DNA from: JAAYAY01 sp964563135
GTDB lineage: Bacteria > Planctomycetota > Planctomycetia > Pirellulales > Thermoguttaceae
NCBI GenBank assembly: GCA_964563135.1
Contig: CAZLWV010000002.1
Location: 77,364 to 141,363 of the forward strand
Direction of reading: 5' to 3'
DNA length: 64,000 bases
Below are positions 1-9,298 of the stretch, piece after piece (position 1 is the first letter of the stretch; each line of letters opens with the position of its first letter). Position numbers and translations under genes: made by a program. The notes under the pieces are model-generated. The model saw nothing but the letters and a program-made list of their open reading frames with translations, made no database searches and had not been told where the DNA came from.

Positions 1-264
1 AGGAAAGGTCGGCGGGGGATGGAGGTCGGGTTGATGGAAACCTGTTTGAGACGCTAAAAAAAAGCGCCGTTGCACATTCCTTCCCATGGTGGGGGGGGAA
101 TGAAGAGGCCTGGAAGATCGGCATTCCTGAGCCGCAAGGCCGACTTCTCACTGCCGGCTCCCGGCAGTCCCAACCGGCCTGCCCATGGCCACCAGATTAA
201 GCGACTCCCCCATTCGTTGCCAGCCATCCACCCGCTGTTGGGGTGCCGGTGCCGTGCCGTACTC

Positions 265-771
265 ATGGAATGTGGCTGTGGTGACGATCGCGATGTCCGT
301 CGTCATTCCGTCCGGATCTTGACCTTCTCCCTTGCATTGAAAGACGAAGCAGAGGAAGCCCTGCTGACGCCGTCGCTCGACTGGGGCGGATGGGAAGTTC
401 ACCATTGCAGTCCGCCGGCCGATCCGCAGCGTTACAGGGAAGTCGATGGCGTGCTCATGACTCATGCCTTCAACCGGGCCTACACGGTGGGTGCCCCCGA
501 GACGTTTAAAGCCTTCCGCGGACCGGCGGGGCTGGCCATTGTGCGTCACTACGCGCTCAACGAGCACATGATGTTCGATCGGGAGGACAAAGAGCAAGTC
601 GGCTACTTCGTTGCCGACGTGGAACGTGCCGGTCCCTGTTGCATGCTGGGAGAGACCCGAGCGATGGCCAACGGGGATCCCCGCTGTATCGGCTACCTGG
701 TCGGCAACAATTTCGCCCCCGGGTTTCCCGAGTCGAATGGACCAGCGTTTTCCGTTTTTCGATTTGCCTGA
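265..771 (+). pseudogene. Remnant of a larger gene of unknown function, frameshifted near 731
   Basis: From about 310 to 730 the plus strand reads as convincing protein, with segments such as GPAGLAIVRHYALNEHMM and GDPRCIGYLVGNNFAPGFPE. The open frame starts at ATG 265 but has no clear ribosome site or signal peptide, and it ends abruptly at 769-771. Just after GFPE the next frame continues plausibly (RMDQRFPFFDLPELVSR) and then decays, so I infer a frameshift followed by loss of the C-terminal part. The downstream gene on the other strand starts its 3' end only 40 bases further on. I do not recognise the family with confidence; it reads like the inner part of a longer planctomycete protein. 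It could instead be a short intact gene. The first 264 bases show nothing I can support. Confidence 0.4.
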
Positions 772-810
772 ACTTGTGTCGCGACACTGTCAAGACATCC
801 AGTTCACGAC

Positions 811-2409
811 TCACGGTTTCTTCGCCGCATCGCCGGGTATCTCCGGCCGAACCGGTTCTGGCGAGAAGGGCACGAACTGGAAGGAGTACAGGTCCGCATC
901 GCGGAGCACAAACCGCAGTCGCACCGGCTTGCCGGCTACTGGCCGCACGTCGCCCCCCTTCTGCCATCGCACCACCAGCGCCGGATCGTCGCCGAACAAC
1001 TCGCGGCAGTCGGCCAGGGTGTAGCCGGGAACAGGCTGGCCGGCTGCGTCCTGGATCTCCACCTGGATGCCCCCCGCGCCCGAAGTCGATGCGTTGAGCG
1101 CGAGATTGCCGCCGTCGAACACCAATGGTCTGGTGAGCAGTTCGCCGCCGGCGGCGGAAGCCTGCAGCGAGACGAAGCCGTCGAGCCGCAATGCCAGTCT
1201 CCGGAAACTCACATCGGTCCCTTGCCAGTAGTCTTCCGAAGTGAAGAGCGACAGCTCGTTGGGCGCATTGCCGAGGGTCGAACGCGTTTCTACTATGCCC
1301 CAGAAGACGAGATTGTCGCCATACACCCAGGAACCCTGGCTCAGCGGCCCCGGGCGCAGGAAGGCCTCATTCCAGCGGTGGAACAGCACGCCGTCGCGGC
1401 TGGTCATGAGCAGCCCATCGGTGATCGCCGTCCCGTAACGGGGGCTCGCCTTGGCTCGGGCCAGTCGTTCTTCCAGTCCCGGCAGATCCATCATCGATTC
1501 CGACCAACCCCGATCGGTATACCGCATCGGGAATCCCACAAAGATGTGCGGTGCCCGGTAGTAAGGCAGGATCTGGTTGGTGTAGAGCTGCTGGGGAGGC
1601 GAATCGACGTACTGGAGATCGGCCTGCCCCTCGAACGTCTGGAAATCCTTGGAGGTCGCGGTGCGGATGGCCCGGATCCCCGCCGGTTTCCACGTGGTGC
1701 CGTCGGCCACGCCTTCGGTGAAGATTCGCCAGTAGGCACGATACTCCTTGCGGACCGGATCCCAGAAGGCCAGGTTTTCTGAATCGAACGCTCCCTCGGT
1801 AATGCGGGGCTTGTCGCTGGCCACGCTGAAGTGGATGCCGTCGGGCGAGTGGAGCAGGTACAGCCCGTGAGGCTTGCCGACGATGACACACTTGTAGCGC
1901 GCGTCGGGCGGGCAATCGGGGTTGGCGTCTTTGAATACGGAGGTGTGGGCCGGATCCCCCTTGATCGCCGAGACGCTCTCGGGTGTGAGGATGATGTTGT
2001 TCTGTTTGGAGCCGTTGAACTCAAACAGCCCCAGTTCCGGCCGCCGCCAATGGATGCCGTCGTTGCTCTCGGCATAGCACAGGAACCAGGGATGTTCCGG
2101 AAGAGACTCGGCCGGCTTGCCCCCATGCCGGTAGTGGCCGCCATGGTAGTACATGCGGTACAACTGGCCGTCCTGAAACACGCTCGGATACCCGCAGGCA
2201 TTTCCTTCCCAGGGGGCGTCAGTCCGGAGGACGATCTCCCGAGGTTCCGGCCGGTGGAGCGTGAGCCGAGCCTCGCCTGAGATCTTCTCCACAAGAAACT
2301 CGTCGACCAGCAGTTCGCGACGACTGCCAATGGCGATGGCCGACTCAGGCTCGGCGCTGTTTCCTACCCCCACCGCAGTCAACAACAAGATAGCCAGCAA
2401 GGTCCTCAT
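811..2409 (-). CDS. Exported five-bladed beta-propeller glycosidase-like protein
   Basis: The 532-residue protein begins with a hydrophobic signal peptide (MRTLLAILLLTAVGVGNSAE), so it is probably exported. The body has the pattern of the GH32/GH43/GH62/GH68 propeller superfamily: an early LLVDEFLVEK segment, then repeated blade-like strands such as YRMYYHGG, WFLCYAESNDGIHWRRPELG, YLLHSPDGIHFS and LLMTSRDGVLFHRW. The phrase 'SxDGxxW/F' recurring about every 90 residues is typical of sugar-binding propellers. I chose ATG 2409 over the longer open frame because GGGAG lies at good spacing before it and the signal peptide starts there. I cannot assign a substrate or confirm catalytic acids. It stands alone on the minus strand, diverging from the ceramidase-family gene at 2924. 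Confidence 0.75.
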   Translation of the reverse strand: MRTLLAILLLTAVGVGNSAEPESAIAIGSRRELLVDEFLVEKISGEARLTLHRPEPREIVLRTDAPWEGNACGYPSVFQDGQLYRMYYHGGHYRHGGKPAESLPEHPWFLCYAESNDGIHWRRPELGLFEFNGSKQNNIILTPESVSAIKGDPAHTSVFKDANPDCPPDARYKCVIVGKPHGLYLLHSPDGIHFSVASDKPRITEGAFDSENLAFWDPVRKEYRAYWRIFTEGVADGTTWKPAGIRAIRTATSKDFQTFEGQADLQYVDSPPQQLYTNQILPYYRAPHIFVGFPMRYTDRGWSESMMDLPGLEERLARAKASPRYGTAITDGLLMTSRDGVLFHRWNEAFLRPGPLSQGSWVYGDNLVFWGIVETRSTLGNAPNELSLFTSEDYWQGTDVSFRRLALRLDGFVSLQASAAGGELLTRPLVFDGGNLALNASTSGAGGIQVEIQDAAGQPVPGYTLADCRELFGDDPALVVRWQKGGDVRPVAGKPVRLRFVLRDADLYSFQFVPFSPEPVRPEIPGDAAKKP

Positions 2410-2923
2410 AGCCCATCTCCCGACTCTGTGAAGAACCAACGATGCTTCCTTGCAGACCATTTTCCGCCATATACATACCACGTCCCTCGCATCGCTGCCA
2501 GCCCGCCGCCCCGTGGCCCCTGCTGCCTGACACCAGACCCTGATGCTCCAGCGATACGGCAACGAGCAGACCTTGTTTCCATGCGAAGACGAACACAACC
2601 ACGGATAGCACCTCCGGGTGGAGAGCACAAGAAACAGCGAGAATCTGCGGGCGGTTCGATTGGTGGCCCCGCGAAAGTTTTGCCACCGGTTCTTGAGACC
2701 CGTCGGAGTCCAAGGTAAGCTCTTCATTGTTGCGATGGAGGAGCGCCTTCCTTGACTGGGTGGTAGTCTCGTTGAAGTTGCGTTTCCAGCCCGATGGTGC
2801 GCATGGGATACCGGTCAGTTCTCCCATGGTCCTGCACAGACATTTTAGTAGTGTTCGAACAGTCCAGTCATCGCCATCCTATTCCGTTGTGATGCGCGCC
2901 CAACGCGGCGCCAGGATCTGCAA
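2410..2923. other. Divergent intergenic region, no gene seen
   Basis: These 514 bases separate two divergently transcribed exported-protein genes and must hold both promoters. Open frames crossing it have no ribosome sites and no family-like sequence. I see no repeat, RNA gene or strong hairpin. Confidence 0.5.
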
Positions 2924-4393
2924 ATGAAGAAAATGCTTATGCTCCGCGCAGGACTCAAGGTTGCCTGTTCAGGTGTTTTGCTCTGGCTCTTGCTTCCGGC
3001 CCTGCTCTGCAGTGCGGAACTCCAGGTCGGGGCGGCGTCGGTCGACATCACGCCCACCAAGAACGTTGCCCTCTGGGGGCAGTTCGGCCTGCGGCTCTCC
3101 ACCAAACCCGATACGCCGCTGACTGCCAACGCTGTTGCCCTCCAGTCCGGCGAGGCCAAGATCACGCTGGTCTCTCTCGACCTCCTCCAGCTTCCGGAAG
3201 TTGTCGTCCAGGCGATCCGCGACGCGGTGGCCCGCAAAGACGGCTCCATCCCGGTGGAGAGCATCGTGCTGACCGCCACCCACACCCATACCGCACCCGT
3301 GCTCGAGCCGGGAACGCCCGGCATTCCGGTCAACCCGGAAACGATGACCGTCGAAGAGACGATCTCCTTTCTGGCCGACAAGATCAGCGACGGCATTGTT
3401 GCTGCCTGGAAGAACCTCGCCCCCGGGAAGATGTCGTACGGGCTCGACCGGAACAGCATCGGCTTCGGACGCCGCGCGGTGTATGCCGACGGCACGGCCA
3501 AGATGTACGGCAACACGAACCAGCCGGACTTCGTGAATCTGGAAGGCATGGACGATGATGACGTGGGTTCCATTTTCTTCTACGACGCCCAGGATAAGCT
3601 CAAGGCGATCGCTGTCAACGTCGCCTGCCCCTCGCAGGTAGTCGAACACCTATCGGCGGTCAACGCCGACTACTGGCTTCCGGTTCGTAACCTTCTCAAG
3701 GCTCGCTATGGCGAAGGGGTCGTCGTTCTCGGCTGGGGGGCCGCGGCAGGCGACATGTCCCCTCGGCCGTTGCTTCACAAGGCGGCCAACGCCAGGATGC
3801 GGGCCCTGCGCGGCATCAACGAGCTGGAGGAAGTGGCCCGGCGGATCGACATCTCGGTGAGCCAGACCTTCGATGCCGCGCAGAAAGAGAAGTTCTCCGA
3901 CCCCGTGCTGAAGCACGCGGCCGTCACCCTCCGGTTGCCCCTCTCCAAGATTTCCGAGGCCCAGTACCGGGAGGCCAAGGCAGCCTACGACGACGTTATG
4001 GCCCAGGTCGAAAAGGATCCGGCTTCCGCCTCGCGAGTGGCCTTCATGGCCAGGGACTGGCACCACGGCGTCATGGAGCGCTACGAGCAGTTGCAGAAGG
4101 ATCCCGGCGCCACCTATCCCGTGGAGATCCACGTGGTGCGGATTGGCGACGTGGTCATCTGCTCCAACCCCTTCGAGTTGTATTGCGAATATGGAATTCG
4201 TATCAAGGCTCGTTCTCCCGCGACGCAAACGTTCATCCTGCAGATGTCGGGGTTCGGCAGCTACCTGCCGACCGCGCGGGCCCAGGCTGCCGGGCACTAC
4301 TCGGCCGTTCCGCAGAGCAACATCATCGGGCCGGAGGGCGGCCAGATGCTCGTGGACAAGACGGTTGATGTCATCAACGAACTGTGGAAATAG
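2924..4393 (+). CDS. Exported neutral/alkaline ceramidase-family amidohydrolase, copy 1
   Basis: The 489-residue protein has a signal peptide (hydrophobic stretch about residues 12-30). It matches the N-terminal domain of neutral ceramidases: VGAASVDITP near the start, the zinc motif TATHTHTAP, GRRAVYADGTAKMYG, GAAAGDMSP carrying the likely catalytic Ser, NPFELYCEYG with a likely metal-ligand Glu, and the terminal GPEGGQMLV. The position where ceramidases have a second zinc His (ATH) reads ACP in NVACPSQ. The C-terminal Ig-like domain of classic ceramidases is absent. AGGA precedes ATG 2924. It is followed by the oxidoreductase at 4451 after 57 bases, suggesting co-transcription. Family membership is solid. 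The true substrate, which could be ceramide or another N-acyl compound, is not known. Confidence 0.85.
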   Translation: MKKMLMLRAGLKVACSGVLLWLLLPALLCSAELQVGAASVDITPTKNVALWGQFGLRLSTKPDTPLTANAVALQSGEAKITLVSLDLLQLPEVVVQAIRDAVARKDGSIPVESIVLTATHTHTAPVLEPGTPGIPVNPETMTVEETISFLADKISDGIVAAWKNLAPGKMSYGLDRNSIGFGRRAVYADGTAKMYGNTNQPDFVNLEGMDDDDVGSIFFYDAQDKLKAIAVNVACPSQVVEHLSAVNADYWLPVRNLLKARYGEGVVVLGWGAAAGDMSPRPLLHKAANARMRALRGINELEEVARRIDISVSQTFDAAQKEKFSDPVLKHAAVTLRLPLSKISEAQYREAKAAYDDVMAQVEKDPASASRVAFMARDWHHGVMERYEQLQKDPGATYPVEIHVVRIGDVVICSNPFELYCEYGIRIKARSPATQTFILQMSGFGSYLPTARAQAAGHYSAVPQSNIIGPEGGQMLVDKTVDVINELWK

Positions 4394-4450
4394 ACCGGTT
4401 TTCGGACGCTCCAATGCGTCCTTCACACCTTGAACCACGCGAGAATCACC

Positions 4451-5782
4451 ATGAACCACAAACTCACCCGGCGCGGTTTTCTTGCCGGAAGTCTTGCCGC
4501 CTCCGCGGCCAGTCCGCTTGTTGTTCCGTCTGCCGTCCTGGGAAAGGAGGGCCAACTTCCTCCCAGTGAACGGATCACCATTGCCGTCTTCGGCGTCGGT
4601 AATCGCGGCCGGCATTCGCTCAATGCGATGCGTCCCCTTCCCGATCACCAGGTCGTGGCCATTGCTGAGGCTCGGCGCGACCGCGGCGAGAGCGCCTGCC
4701 AGATGACCGAGGAGTTCTACGCCCAGCGGCTGGGGACAGGTTCCTACAGCGGATGCAAGCTTTACAGCGATTTCCGCGAGATCCTTGCCCGCGACGATAT
4801 CGATGCCGTGTGGGGAACCGTTCCCGACCACTGGCACGGTTGCCTCTACAGCCGCGTCATCGAATCGGGCAAGGACATCTATGGCGAAAAGCCTCTCTCT
4901 CGCTGGATCGCCCAGGGCGTGAAGTTGAAGCAGCTCGTCCGGCAGCACGGCACCATCTTCCAGGTCGGCCTCCAGCAACGCAGCGATCCCAAGTTCCGCC
5001 TGGCCTGCAACCTCGCCCGGAATGGCTACCTGGGCAAGGTTTCCGAGGTCCAGGTAGCCGTCCCCGGCGGAACGGTCATTCCCGCCGTCCCACCCTGCGA
5101 TCCGCCGGAAGGTTTTGACTGGGATCTGTGGACCGGCCCCGCCCCATTGTTCCCCTTCGACCCGCGAAGGGTCGAATGGCTGGGCCTCTACATGATCTCC
5201 CACTACTGTGCTGGCTTCATTACCAACTGGGGCGTCCATCACCTCGACATCGCGGGCTGGGGCCTGCCCGAGATCTTCGAAAAACCATTCGAGGTATCCG
5301 GCCGCGGCATCCTCCCCGACAGCGGCATGGCCGACACCTGGATCGCCTGGCAGATGCAGATGCAGTACGAGAGCGGACTGGTAATGAACTTCTGCAATAC
5401 CGGCAATCCGTATGAGCAGGGAACGCGCTTCATCGGCGATGAGGGCTGGGTCCACGTCAATCGTGCCGGAATCAAGGCCAGCGACGAAAAGCTCCTCCAG
5501 GTTGTCTTGAAGGACAGCGATACCCACCTCCATGAGAGCCCGGCCTGGAACGATCCCTACACGGCCCACACGGCCGACTTCTTCCGTTCGATGCGGACGA
5601 GAAAGGAACCGGTCTGCCCGCTCCCCCAGGGCCACTACGCTACGACCCTCGGCAACGTCTCCGATATCTCCCTGCGTCTGGGGCGAAAGCTTAAATGGGA
5701 TCCTCAGAATGACTGCTTCATCGGGGACGACGAAGCCAATGCGCTCCTCAGCCGTGCCGAGCGCAGCCCATGGACCGTGTGA
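4451..5782 (+). CDS. Tat-exported Gfo/Idh/MocA-family oxidoreductase
   Basis: The 443-residue protein starts with a twin-arginine signal (TRRGFLAGSLAASAAS), then the NAD(P)-binding Rossmann motif VFGVGNRGRHS and the family's EKPLS signature in YGEKPLSRW, followed by the C-terminal alpha/beta substrate domain (HHLDIAGWGL). Such enzymes oxidise or rearrange sugars, inositols and related polyols, and planctomycetes export many of them through the Tat system with cofactor bound. I chose ATG 4451 because the Tat motif then sits normally near the N terminus; the frame extends 7 codons upstream only from a TTG. It lies 57 bases after the ceramidase-family gene and before the HEAT-repeat gene, in an apparent operon. 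The substrate cannot be read from the sequence. Confidence 0.88.
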   Translation: MNHKLTRRGFLAGSLAASAASPLVVPSAVLGKEGQLPPSERITIAVFGVGNRGRHSLNAMRPLPDHQVVAIAEARRDRGESACQMTEEFYAQRLGTGSYSGCKLYSDFREILARDDIDAVWGTVPDHWHGCLYSRVIESGKDIYGEKPLSRWIAQGVKLKQLVRQHGTIFQVGLQQRSDPKFRLACNLARNGYLGKVSEVQVAVPGGTVIPAVPPCDPPEGFDWDLWTGPAPLFPFDPRRVEWLGLYMISHYCAGFITNWGVHHLDIAGWGLPEIFEKPFEVSGRGILPDSGMADTWIAWQMQMQYESGLVMNFCNTGNPYEQGTRFIGDEGWVHVNRAGIKASDEKLLQVVLKDSDTHLHESPAWNDPYTAHTADFFRSMRTRKEPVCPLPQGHYATTLGNVSDISLRLGRKLKWDPQNDCFIGDDEANALLSRAERSPWTV

Positions 5783-5894
5783 GCCATGGCGAATGAGACG
5801 CCGTCGTTGTTCGCCGTGCGAAGAAGCGTCCCGAACAAACGCCTTTCTCCAACCAACCGGACTTACCAATTCAACCGTTAACGAGTCGATAGCC

Positions 5895-7988
5895 ATGAAA
5901 CGTGCATGTTTGATTCTCGTGCTCTCCCTGGGTATCAGTTCGCTGGTGCTGGCCGACGACTGGGCAACCACAGGGAAGGGGGGCAGCGCAGGCAACCTGA
6001 CCGCCGAACAGGCTGAGGCTGCATGGGCAGAAATGGCCAAGTACGAAGCCGGCCAGGACCAGAAATCGCTTCTGGCGATGAACTGGGTTGTGATTAACGC
6101 CATGAAGGATGCCAGTACGCGAGCGGCCACAGCCGCCCGGTTGGTCAAGGTACTCCAGGATCCGGCCACGACTCCTGCCGCCCGTCAGTACATCTGCGCC
6201 CAACTGTTCCAGGTCGGCACCGAAGCCGAGGTTGCGGCCGTCGCTCCCTTGGTTCTCGATCCCGCCACCTCCGACATGGCTCGCCTGTTCCTGGAGAGAG
6301 TCAAGTCCGATGCCTCGATCGCCGCCCTGCGCGGCGCGCTGGACAAGCTCAAGGGTCGTCCCCTGACGGGCGTGGTCAATTCCCTCTCGATCATGGGCGA
6401 CGAGGCCTCGGTTGACAAGATCATTGCCTTGACGAAAGACGAAGATCCCATGGTGGCCCTGGCAGCCTGGCGGGCGCTTGGCAACTATGGCAGCGACGCT
6501 GTGGCGGGCTTCTTCATCGATTGCCTGAAGAAGGCGGAAAAAGCCTCCGCGCCGATGGAATCCGCGGCCGTGCGGACTGCCATTCTGCTGGGTTCGGCGG
6601 ACAGGCAGGACAAGGCCATGGAGATCTATCGACTTCTGGCCGACGGCAAGCGATCCGTCGGTCCCCGTCAGGCGGGATTCCAGGCCGTGTTTGCCGCCAC
6701 TCCCGACGACCAGAAGGCCTCGCTCATCGCCCAGTGGTCGAAATCGGCCGACGTGGTTCAACAGAAGATCGTCATTTCGCAACTGACTGTCTTGAGCGAC
6801 GAGGCGCTTGAGCGTACGCTTCGCGAGGAAGGGATCGGCAAGAAGGTCGAAATTGCCCTCATGGAGGAACTGGCTGCCAGACAGGGAGAGAAGATGCTTC
6901 CCGCCATGCTCGAGGCCGTCAACAGCCCCGACCCAGCCAAGGTGCAGATGGCGCTGCGATTTCTCGGTTCTGTCGGCGATCCCCAGGTGATTCCCGTTCT
7001 GATCAAGGCCTTGAACTTCGACGAAGACAGCCGGAGGATCGCCGCCGACGCCCTTGCCCAGCGAACCAAAGAGGATGTCGGTCCCGCGCTGCTCGAAGCG
7101 CTCAACAAGCAGGTCGAGATTCGCGAGCAGGTCGTCGAGATCCTCTCGAAGCTCAAGTACTACGAAGCCATCGACCCTCTGACCCGCCTGGCCCGCAACA
7201 GCGATCCGGCCGTATACGAAGGAGCCGTTGAAGGTCTGCGGGCCATCTGCGACCCCGATGAAACCGACCTCAAACGCATGCTGGCCCTCTACCTTGAGGT
7301 TCCGGCAGGCGCGCAGCGCGATTTTGTGGAACGGGCGGTCGCCTTCATCTGCGAGAAGAACTCGAAGGCCGGCGATCGTGCGACGATCCTTCTTGGTTTG
7401 GTGGGCAGCCATCCCGACAAGGACCAGGCCGCCTTCCAGGCTGTCGTGCTCCCGCTTCTCGGTCGGCTCGGAACGGAGGCTGTCTATGCCAAGATCGAAC
7501 CGCTCCTCCGTTCTCCGCAGGCAGAGCTGTCTGCCGCCGCCGTTCGTGCCCTCTGCAACTGGCCGACGGCGGAACACGCCGCGGCCCTCTGGGAACTGGC
7601 CACGAAGTCCGACTCGAAGGCGTATCGCTCCCAGGCCTTAAGGGCCTATATCCGCGTGGTGACCCTTCCCAGCGACCGGCCGGAGGCCAAGACCCTCGAG
7701 ATGCTGCAAAACGCCATGAAACTGGCCGACAGCAACGACAACAAGAACCTCGCCCTTTCGCGTGCCGCCTCCGTGCGGACCCTGGAGACGGTCGACTGGG
7801 TCGCCAGTTACCTTGACGACCCCGATCTCGCGCAGGCCGCCTGCCGCGTGATCGTGGAACTGGCCCATCACCGTTTCCTCCGCCAGCCCAATAAGGCCCA
7901 TTTCGAACCCATCCTGCGAAAGGTCGAGGCGACTGCCGAAGACAAGAACATTGCCGATCTGGCCGCCAAGGCCCGCATGGGCATGTAG
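5895..7988 (+). CDS. Exported HEAT-repeat protein
   Basis: The 697-residue protein has a signal peptide (MKRACLILVLSLGISSLVLA) and then consists almost entirely of alpha-helical HEAT/PBS-lyase-like repeats. Examples are DEDPMVALAAWRALGNYGSD, SPDPAKVQMALRFLGSVGDP and NSDPAVYEGAVEGLRAICDP. No enzyme motif is visible, so it is probably a scaffold or binding protein in the periplasm-like compartment. ATG 5895 is chosen because the signal peptide starts there; the longer open frame overlaps the oxidoreductase gene in another frame. It lies 112 bases after that gene on the same strand. HEAT proteins commonly accompany exported dehydrogenases and hydrolases in planctomycete gene clusters, and its role here is inferred only from that context. 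Confidence 0.8.
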   Translation: MKRACLILVLSLGISSLVLADDWATTGKGGSAGNLTAEQAEAAWAEMAKYEAGQDQKSLLAMNWVVINAMKDASTRAATAARLVKVLQDPATTPAARQYICAQLFQVGTEAEVAAVAPLVLDPATSDMARLFLERVKSDASIAALRGALDKLKGRPLTGVVNSLSIMGDEASVDKIIALTKDEDPMVALAAWRALGNYGSDAVAGFFIDCLKKAEKASAPMESAAVRTAILLGSADRQDKAMEIYRLLADGKRSVGPRQAGFQAVFAATPDDQKASLIAQWSKSADVVQQKIVISQLTVLSDEALERTLREEGIGKKVEIALMEELAARQGEKMLPAMLEAVNSPDPAKVQMALRFLGSVGDPQVIPVLIKALNFDEDSRRIAADALAQRTKEDVGPALLEALNKQVEIREQVVEILSKLKYYEAIDPLTRLARNSDPAVYEGAVEGLRAICDPDETDLKRMLALYLEVPAGAQRDFVERAVAFICEKNSKAGDRATILLGLVGSHPDKDQAAFQAVVLPLLGRLGTEAVYAKIEPLLRSPQAELSAAAVRALCNWPTAEHAAALWELATKSDSKAYRSQALRAYIRVVTLPSDRPEAKTLEMLQNAMKLADSNDNKNLALSRAASVRTLETVDWVASYLDDPDLAQAACRVIVELAHHRFLRQPNKAHFEPILRKVEATAEDKNIADLAAKARMGM

Positions 7989-8062
7989 ATCGCGTCTGAA
8001 GCCGCAACCAGAGAACCATGCAAGAGCCGATCCTGCGGCCGCCCTTGCGCACTGACGGCGCA

Positions 8063-8192
8063 AGCGTCAATCAGACTCCTGACGCTGCCCGCAGTCTCCG
8101 CCCGCGGGACAGCTCCTTGGCAGTTCTTGGATAGAGCTTGACATCCAGTCGAAGACGCCGGCAAATGCAGGAGAACCTGCGTCTCCGGCGTC
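8063..8192 (+). terminator. Two hairpins after the HEAT gene, possible terminators
   Basis: A 7-bp hairpin AGCGTCA/TGACGCT (8063-8086, 10-nt loop) is followed by a larger one at 8154-8192. Its outer stem is GACGCCGG/CCGGCGTC and its inner stem GCAGG/CCTGC, closed by an AGAA loop. Neither has a T-tract, so Rho-independent termination is uncertain; an mRNA-stabilising role is possible. Confidence 0.4.
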
Positions 8193-8232
8193 ACCTTTCG
8201 CAACCTCAGTTCAGCCCATCATCACCACTCCC

Positions 8233-9135
8233 ATGAAAACTCCCGTTCTTCTTGCCCCACTGCTGGGGGCCTTGGCCCTGTGCCCCGCCTTCGCCCAGGA
8301 ACAGAACCCCGCTTTCAAGACCCGCGTTGCCGGGCGTGAGGCCGCGGCAAAGCTCGATTGGCAGATCGCCGTGGCGGCCTACACCTTCCGCCATTTCACA
8401 TTCTTCGAAACCATCGATCGAGTGGCCGCACTTGGCATCGAGCAGGTCGAAGGATTCAACTTCCAGAAGATCGGCTCCGACATTCCGGGGACCCTCAATC
8501 CCCTGAACATGTCGGCCGACGATCTCAGGAAGGTTCGCGACAAGCTCGAGAAGTCCGGCGTCAGGCTGGTCGCCCTTTACTACGGGAGTTTCCCGACCGA
8601 CGAGGCCCAGTGCCGGGCGGTGTTCGAGAAGAGCAAGCAGTTGGGTGTGAAGTACTTTGTAAGCGAGCCCAAGCCGGAACTCCTGCCGATGCTCGACAAG
8701 CTCGCCCAGGAATATGACATGATCGTGGGCCTCCACGGCCACGACAAGAAGAGCTCCCCCACCACCTGGCATCCGGAACTCGTCGCCAAGCAGTGCCAGC
8801 CCTTCTCGTCGGCCATCGGTGCCTTCAGCGATACGGGCCACTGGATCCGCTCCGGGCTGAATCCCTCCGAGGGTGTCGAAATCCTCAAGGACCGGATCGT
8901 CGGCTTTGAGATCCACGATCTGCACGCCTCCGACGCCACAGGTAACGATGTTCCGCTGGGAACCGGAGTCGGCAGGCTGTCCCAGATGCTCGAGGCCGTC
9001 GCCAGGGTCAAGACGGGCCCGGTTCTCTTGAGCATCGAGTGCAGTTTCAATCCGGAAGATCCTTCCGACGGCGTGAGGAAGAGCATTGAATTCCTGGATG
9101 GCCAGGCCAGACGTCTGGCAGGTACCAAACCATGA
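8233..9135 (+). CDS. Exported sugar phosphate isomerase/epimerase-like TIM-barrel protein
   Basis: The 300-residue protein has a signal peptide (MKTPVLLAPLLGALALCPAFA) and the layout of the xylose-isomerase-like/AP-endonuclease-2 TIM-barrel superfamily: FFETIDRVAALGIEQVEGF near the start, YDMIVGLHGHDKKSSPTTWH, a metal-type Asp and His in AFSDTGHWIRSG, VGFEIHDLH, and LLSIECSFNPED at the end. His, Asp and Glu residues at strand ends are placed as in metal-dependent isomerases of this superfamily. It follows the HEAT gene on the same strand after 244 bases, so it belongs with the upstream catabolic genes. The 106-nt dispersed repeat begins two bases after its stop codon. The substrate is unknown. 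Confidence 0.8.
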   Translation: MKTPVLLAPLLGALALCPAFAQEQNPAFKTRVAGREAAAKLDWQIAVAAYTFRHFTFFETIDRVAALGIEQVEGFNFQKIGSDIPGTLNPLNMSADDLRKVRDKLEKSGVRLVALYYGSFPTDEAQCRAVFEKSKQLGVKYFVSEPKPELLPMLDKLAQEYDMIVGLHGHDKKSSPTTWHPELVAKQCQPFSSAIGAFSDTGHWIRSGLNPSEGVEILKDRIVGFEIHDLHASDATGNDVPLGTGVGRLSQMLEAVARVKTGPVLLSIECSFNPEDPSDGVRKSIEFLDGQARRLAGTKP

Positions 9136-9137
9136 CA

Positions 9138-9243
9138 TTAGTATCGCTCAATCGATGACTGTCCCGTGTCTGTTGGGGGAACATCACGGCGGAGCGTGAT
9201 GGCTGCTATGGAATTGTGCCAGTCATTGATCGAGCGATCCTCA
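9138..9243 (+). repeat. 106-nt dispersed fold-back element, copy A
   Basis: This block matches 41471-41576 without gaps, with 92 of 106 positions identical by my count. The ends fold on each other (26 positions paired with four mismatches in this copy), and the middle holds a perfect 7-bp hairpin CATCACG/CGTGATG at 9182-9201. The 35 nt from GTCTGTTGGG to GTGATGG are identical in both copies. It starts two bases after the stop of the isomerase-like gene and ends 55 bases before the next start codon. I do not recognise it; a structured RNA or a MITE/REP-like element fits. Confidence 0.8.
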
Positions 9244-9298
9244 GCCGCCGGGCGTTGGACGGCGCGTCGGTTGACAGAGACAACAAGGAACCTGGGCC

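Noticed and set aside
3650..6169. Minus-strand open frame of 839 codons
   Set aside because: It is antisense to the ceramidase-family and oxidoreductase genes, reads as Gly/Arg/Val-rich nonsense, and arises from GC-rich codon use in the real genes.
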